Shown here in pieces: positions 57,950 to 64,000 of a stretch of DNA of 64,000 nucleotides (the first letter of the stretch is position 1; each line of letters opens with the position of its first letter). Location: contig JAUIRK010000045.1 of assembly GCA_030549495.1 (NCBI GenBank), forward strand, positions 1-64,000. The letters are read 5' to 3'. The translations under genes were made by a program, and so were the position numbers. Under the pieces are notes generated by a model. It did not search any database. It was not told the DNA's origin and was given only the letters and a program-made list of their open reading frames with translations. Origin of the DNA: Nectonema munidae (Eukaryota > Nematomorpha > Nectonematoida > Nectonematidae).

Positions 57950-60054
57950 GTAAGAAATATTTACTTCATTAAATAAAATACATGCTAAATATATATAGCT
58001 ATGTCAAAATCAAAAGGATAAGAAAGGGCTATTACTTACTTTTCGGAGGCAATTTACCTTTAAATAACTTAGCAACACACAAACTTAAATTTCTCTCTGG
58101 GTCTGGTCTCACTTCAATTGCATTCCAGATTCAATTTTTCCCTTTTCTTTTGTAAGTGCACACACTGATGATGGTAGATATGGTCTCCACAGAAATATTG
58201 TTATGCAATAAAATGATACTATTTAGTTATATTTTTTAGTTTATTCTATTTGACTTGCAACCATAGCGCTCTGTTAAGTATCTTAATATATCCTCAAGAT
58301 ATAAAATATCTGTCGCACCAATGTTATTTTAATCTTGATTAAAATAACAATTCAACTATTTTAGCCAAGAAATATTTAAATCATTGGACTGATTATTCAC
58401 TAGTTCGTCAAAACACTTTTGAACTAAAGAACCAAACTAATAGTACCGTTTTTAATTTAGCTGTTAAAAAATTTCTAAATTAGAAATATTTTATCAATAT
58501 CTTGAAAATATATATATGATTTTAAGTAAATTGAGTCACGATAATTTCCCCACATTAAAGCTAACTAGCAAATTAACTAACAAACAGAAAACATTTTTTA
58601 ATAGTTTACAAATGTGATAAAATTTATAATGAAAATGTTCAAAATAAAAACTTTTTTTATACATATTTTTGAGGGGAATCGAATCTACGCTCTTCACGGC
58701 CTTAAATAGAATTTCCACATATTAAATATAGAGAAACCAAACTTAGGATCAGTGCTTTATGTTTTTGCTATAAAATTAAAATTTTGTATCGAATAAAATA
58801 ATATGAAATTGATGCATTTGAGGCTTGAGATTACGAAACACACTTATTGGCATTCATACGTTGTTTATGAGGATAAATATTTAGTCCTATAATGAATGAC
58901 CTTTGTTACATTGTGCATTCAAACTCTCCATTTGAAAAATCATTCAAATCAAGATTATTTGATGAAAGTTGTACGACTTCTTTGAGAACTGAAGGTTAAA
59001 TCGGTCATAACTTGTCATCTGCTGACAACATCAAGGTTAATTGGGATTCGTTTCCTGGGGTTGCTGGTAGATCAATCTACCCTAATTTGCTGGCATCCGG
59101 TGAGTAAATTACCATGTGTCCATTATGCAAGAGGTCAGACGCATTAACTGAGGTACACTTGAGCATTAAGTGTTTTTTTATTATGGTGATGTGTGGACAG
59201 AGTTAAAGATTTACATGCACCACGTATTATTGAAGTTATAGAAAATAATTAAAATTTTTAGACTATATCATTGGCGCGAGATTTTTAAAGATAAAGAACG
59301 GGTAAATATATTCAGCATGTATCGCAAAAACATGCAAGGTTTATTGATATTCTTAAATATGTTGCCTATTTAGATATTTGAAAACTAGAAAAAGTTTGAA
59401 AGTCCCAATATGTGGAAAGTTAGAACTTCATTAAAGGAAACATTGTCGAAGAATTTTTGAATTTATATCTATATGTGTGAAAATGATTTTTTTGATTAAA
59501 ATGTTTTCGATTAGAAATTATTGATTGATTTATCAGTAATTAATTTCTTAAGTATACTATGTCTGATATTCCAAATCTTCTGAATTCGATTAGCGTGGAA
59601 CAGAAGAAAAAGTTTACTAACGTTGACAAGCTGGACGATTCTACAGCTCCCATATGATATTTTTTGATACCATTTTTATATTCTTCCATAACACTTAATT
59701 AACATCTAATGAGAATGATAAACAAAATTCAATACATTCAATTTTTTTTGCTCTCTCAACTAATTTATAGCGATTTTCTCGTTTTAACTAATTTTTTAAA
59801 GCTTTTGTGACTATTAAAATTTTCTTTTGATCACGCTTTCTCTTTCATGTCGCTTCTCTTCTCATACTCATCTTTTAAAAGAAATATAATTCATTTTGTT
59901 TTTCTTTTTTCTAAATAAATATTTCATACTCACCACGATTAAACAAAGTTAAATATGTCAATATATATAAAATATAATTTGTTTTATACAAGCAATAATA
60001 TATATTACGATTTTCGGAAAAAAATTGACAGAAAGGATTCTTTGGAAAAAGCAG

Positions 60055-60143
60055 GCATACATCAATCTTTTTACACTTCCAGATATTTCCTAACTGTATT
60101 GACGAAAGTGGAGTACAGAAATGAAATAAACATACTCAATTAA
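60055..60143 (+). CDS. Possible last exon of the FN3 gene
   Basis: AG at 60053-60054 followed by GCATACATC, in phase 1, gives IHQSFYTSRYFLTVLTKVEY, then RNEINILN and a stop at 60143. Joined to 57949 it reads LERGICIHQSFY. RYFLTVLT is FN3 F-strand-like. The acceptor has a purine-rich tract (weak) and no clear polyadenylation signal follows closely, so the true 3' end may be elsewhere. Confidence 0.25.
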
Positions 60144-63100
60144 GTATAAAAAAATTAATTTTAATTTGAAGCATATTTTAAGACAGAATTTTATTCTCAA
60201 ACAAAATTTTGATCGAAGACTTTGAATCAAGAAATGATTTCTATCAAAAAATTATCCATATAAAATCGCTATGTTTTTGAAAATTAATATAAAAAAAAAT
60301 GTTAAAGTGTCTATATATAAAATATACCAAAGATAAATTCAAATTTTTTATAAAGCCATAGAATTTTCTTTTTGATTAATTGCTATTTCAATCATCGTTT
60401 ATTAATATAATAAATCAGTAGAAAAGTTAAATTTAAAAGAATATTTTCATTTAATTATAAATTCAACCTATAATGATTCTAATCAAAAAGCAGACTTTAA
60501 TATTTTCGGAAATGCCAAATTTGATTGATTATTCCACAATTTCTTATACTCTAATTGCAAAAACTCAGTCTAGAAATGAAATCAGTATCTCAATTTACTT
60601 TAGAAAAACCATATAGATTTATATGTTATGAAAATTTTTCGAGATAATTTTCAAGCATAAATCACAAATTCGATTTGGCAAATACCATTATTTTGAGATT
60701 TAAGAATTTTAGTGTAAGAGTGTCTAATGTCAACACTTATGCATAGTAATGAATATGTATTCGTATGTATGTATGTATTAAAATGTCTGTATGAATCGTT
60801 ACTACTAAAAATAACTTCGTTGTAGTCATCATTACCTTGAACAAAAAAGCGCTACGTTATCGTTGTCGTTTAATTAGAAACATATTTCGTTGTTTTTCAT
60901 TATCGTAAAATGTTTCGTTACTTTTCGTTAATTTTGTTCGAAAAAAATATTTACTATTTTTTAGAAAATAACAAAAAATATCAAAATTCAAATATAAAAT
61001 TGTGCTGAAATTTTGTAATTTTGAAATATCACATATAATTTGCTGAAATGGGTTCAAATGGAATATTAAAATAAAAAAACTACAAAATAGTTTATTTTAA
61101 TCAATATCAAAATTAAATCAAAGTTTTAAAGAAAGTTAAGATATTACTCAAAAGAAGTTTGCCAAATTTTAAAACAAATATTGAAATAATTCATAAATAC
61201 ACAAATATAAAAGAATTTTTTGTAAATTAATTTTTAAAACAATTATCTGAGTTAGGGGTAGCTGTTGAAAATCCAAAATGTTGGACAATACTAGTGTTTT
61301 CGAAAATTCTATTGTTTGGAAAAATTTTTAACCATGAAACATTATTTTCATATTGGACCATATAGAAGTCGATTGCATATGTGCCTTTCCAGGGTTTCTG
61401 CAACTGAAGATCTTAGATTTTTGTTACATTTACTTTGAAATGATGAAAGCTTGAGTCGAATTATCCATTAAATTTGGATAAAAAAGATTTAAAAAAAGTT
61501 GACAATTATTTGCAGAAGAATAAAAGTCATACATATATACCTCGCCTTGATTTTATACTCTTTATAACACTGGATGTGAAAATACATATAACGATAAATT
61601 AACGAAAAATAATATATATATTTTATATGATAAATCAACAAAAATGTCGTTATATTCCTAACTCTATTATCTATATCTATATGACATTTTTAAAAACAAG
61701 ATTTTTGAGGATGTGGAAAAAAATATATATCGATACTTGAAAATAATAGTTCAAGTGAAATAAAATTATATATTTTTTAAATTATAACCTTTTTACAATT
61801 TTTCACTATACTTTTACTTTTTTTATTTTGATTATTTTGACTAAAAATAGTCCAAAAATATCCAAAAATATTATATAGACATAAAAATATCTAAATCATT
61901 CGATGCAGAATCATCTGAGGATTCCGAATATCGAATTTTGGTTTGGATTGGACCAATGGTTCCGGAGAAAAAGACAAAAAAAACTATAAAACAGGCATTT
62001 TATATGTAAAAAGTGTTATAACTAAGAGAAATGGGGGCCTTTTTAAAAAATCTTTTGCATAACTTAGTAAAAACTTTTTCCAAAGACAGTGATGTGTCAG
62101 AATTTCGATTTTCCAAAATTCGTAATAGACCTTCCTATACATTGTTTAGGTCCAAAAATTTCAAATTCATCCAAATCTGGATTTTTAGATCGTTGGATTC
62201 GCCTTGACGTGCTGATTCCGAATGTACCACTTTTGTAGGGATTGGTTGTATCTCCATTTAGCAAAAATTGGTAAGAAAATATCGGTTAGGCGTTATTATT
62301 TCTGAGCAAGATCGTACTTTTAAACAAATCATGAAATCGATCTTTTTTCCAAAAAAAACATAAACTTGCTGTTAATGGGATCTAAATGAGTGTTGCTATG
62401 GGTTGCCCTTTAAAAAAATCCAACTTTTTTTTTTTAGAAAATATCAGTTAGGCGCTAACCATATTCGGTACCAAAAATATCTACGAAAGTATTGTATTAA
62501 TTCTTCTGAAATTTTATATTTAAGCTTATAATACCTTCCACAAAAAGTGTATCTCCTTATTTCATATCAAAAAAAACTTTAAGGTGGCTATTAGTAGGTC
62601 TCCCTTGTGTCAGTTAATAAAAATGATCCTGGCCGCTTTCGTACTGGGCGAACACGTTGAGGATTTTTCTATTAATGTGGTTCATTCGAGAGCTACTGAC
62701 CTCCCGAACAATATTCCGTTATTAGTTGAAGGCTAGGACGCTTAGTTTGGGTTCTAGAGCAATGCCAAAATACATAGGAGGTTACTATAGATAGTTTCTT
62801 TGTTGAGCTCTCACGCTTAAACTGTACATTTTATGGCAAAATAAAGTTGATATTTCAAAATATGGAAAAAAATAATTCCAGATTCGGAATCTACATGTCC
62901 TAATTGACTTATTTTCGAAGTTTGGAAGAGATATATAAAAAAAATTGGGATTCTTAGACTTGAACCTTGGCGAATTGAGAATATAAGTCCTAGTAACTGC
63001 AAATCTATGCAAAAGCTAATTGAATAACCTCTTCTTTTCAAGTATATTGTTAATTTTCCAATAAAGTGTAAAAGAAGATGACTTCCTATTTCTTTAGTGC

Positions 63101-63460
63101 ATTTTTTAATATCCTATTTAGGCCGTAGTTGTGCAACCGTAGGTCCAACCCAAAATAATGCACACCATTGGAATCAGCATTAAAAAATACATCTAATGGT
63201 ACTATTTTCATGTAGGTATAGCTTGGTAAAAATTAATAATTCGCGAAAACCATGAAAACGTGTGTATTTTGAGCTGAAAATAGCGTAAATAAGCTTGTTA
63301 TACATAGTAGATTACTGTCCCCCTATGTACATTTTTTGTCCTAGCATAGCAAAGTTATATTAAAAATAGACTCATTGATAGATCTCATTCTCGGAAATCT
63401 AAAAAGTTATGTTTCGGTGGTATCTGAAAAATTTACCTTTTCGTCTACTTTGAGACGTAA
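60144..63460. other. A+T-rich region without recognised genes
   Basis: 60740-60800 has a short GTATGTATGT run. 60860-60940 and 61575-61640 contain related CGTTAWWCGTTW words in opposite orientation, possibly ends of a small element. 61900-62760 is less A+T-biased, with a patch at 62630-62750 (GGCCGCTTTCGTACTGGGCG) that has no readable long frame. At 62870-62905 there is a segment related to the 63461 tandem repeat. Confidence 0.4.
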
Positions 63461-64000
63461 TATCTCCGAAACTGTAATAGATATGGAAAAACTAATTGCA
63501 GATTCGGAAACTAGATATTAGACTTAACTTATATTGTAGAGGTAGGGAGCGTGAGTAGGGTTGGTTAGATGCTGGATCCGATAACTCAAGGTCTTCGGTT
63601 CGATCCCGTATAAAGCCTGCTTTCTTCATAGTTCGATACAAGCGGCGCAATTGTGCCTTTTCAATGAAAACACCTTATGGTACCTTTACCTTTTTATATA
63701 ATAATTTTCAAGAATATAAAACTATCTTAAAATTTTAATTTGAGTAATCGGGGATTTAAAGACTGATCTTACGGCGAATGTATCTCGAAATCTATAATAG
63801 ATATGTAAAAACTAATTGTAGATTCGGAATCTACACGTTCAAATTGACCTAATCGCTAAAGTTTCAAATTGAAATGTCAAATATTTAGATGTTCAAAAAT
63901 TTTGACTCCGAATATCTCCGAAACTATAATAGATATGGTAAAATTTATTGCAGATTAGGAATGTACACAAAAAAACTAGTTCAGATTCAACTATTTGTTA
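63461..64000. repeat. Tandem repeat array, interrupted by a SINE
   Basis: The unit TATCTCCGAAACTATAATAG, followed by ATATGG and CTAATTGCAGATTCGGAA, occurs at 63461, 63781 and 63913. The last two starts are 132 bases apart. The first two are 320 apart, with a SINE of about 155 bases between them. A more diverged unit (AGATTCGGAATCTACATG) is at 62880. The array may continue beyond the window. Confidence 0.6.
63541..63695 (+). repeat. tRNA-derived SINE
   Basis: A-box-like GTGAGTAGGGTTGGTTAG at 63551-63568 and B box GGTTCGATCCCG at 63598-63609, spaced as in an internal pol III promoter. The downstream body contains GCGGCGCAATTGTGCC, shared with 38211-38346. It is inserted in a tandem repeat array. 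Confidence 0.7.

Noticed and set aside
59955-60054. Extending the possible last exon upstream to the ATG at 59955
   Set aside because: The upstream part is Tyr/Asn/Ile/Lys-rich A+T noise, and the only phase-compatible acceptor lies at 60053-60054.
62630-62760. Ribosomal RNA fragment
   Set aside because: The words GGCCGCTTTCGTACTGGG and CCCGAACAATATTCCG look structured-RNA-like, but I could not match them to conserved 18S or 28S core sequences.

Overview
The window is eukaryotic and very A+T-rich. It has no dense operon-like coding. It carries small exons with GT/AG borders and phase-1 introns, tRNA-derived SINEs, CR1/Jockey-type LINEs, hAT, piggyBac, pogo and Mutator-like DNA transposons, and a TATA box ahead of a signal-peptide exon. 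This fits an A+T-rich invertebrate animal; the species cannot be fixed from the sequence alone. LAYOUT, LEFT PART (1-36632): a giant imperfect inverted repeat. Arm 1 (1 to about 16400) reads back as arm 2 (about 21250 to 36632) around a 4.85-kb loop, and arm 1 may start before the window. Both arms carry, in mirror order, a Gypsy-like integrase scrap, a piggyBac transposase relic, a LINE endonuclease scrap, a fibronectin type III (FN3) half-exon, two decayed LINE reverse transcriptases and a second FN3-like exon. They differ by point changes and by five large presence/absence blocks. Arm 2 alone holds a 4.2-kb nearly complete CR1-like LINE and a 0.49-kb repeat. Arm 1 alone holds a 4.39-kb block with a SCAND3/ZBED-like hAT element, and a 1.36-kb block with the C-terminus of the piggyBac relic. 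The loop holds a hAT element with a perfect 8-bp target duplication, two 130-bp piggyBac MITEs and another small inverted-repeat element. RIGHT PART (36633-64000): a decayed LINE, SINEs and long A+T-rich stretches surround what looks like a host gene on the + strand. The gene has a TATA box at 45037 and a signal-peptide exon at 45106. At least five downstream exons (46643, 47667, 52451, 55108/55214, 57836) join in compatible phases and encode a secreted or type I membrane protein built of FN3-like domains. An unrelated signal-peptide exon lies at 41907. Large introns contain a hAT 5' end (48.3-49.2 kb), a Mutator-like foldback element with 9-bp target duplications (49330-50267) and a pogo-type 3' end (56.5 kb). 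The last 0.6 kb is a tandem repeat interrupted by a SINE. HOW IT FITS TOGETHER: the FN3 half-exon in the palindrome arms has exactly the length (150 nt) and phase (1-1) of exon 3 of the right-hand gene. The region therefore looks like a cluster of FN3-exon genes that has been duplicated, inverted and heavily seeded with transposons. The left half now looks like fossil gene fragments; the right half could be a live gene. No CRISPR, operon, rRNA or ordinary tRNA gene was seen.
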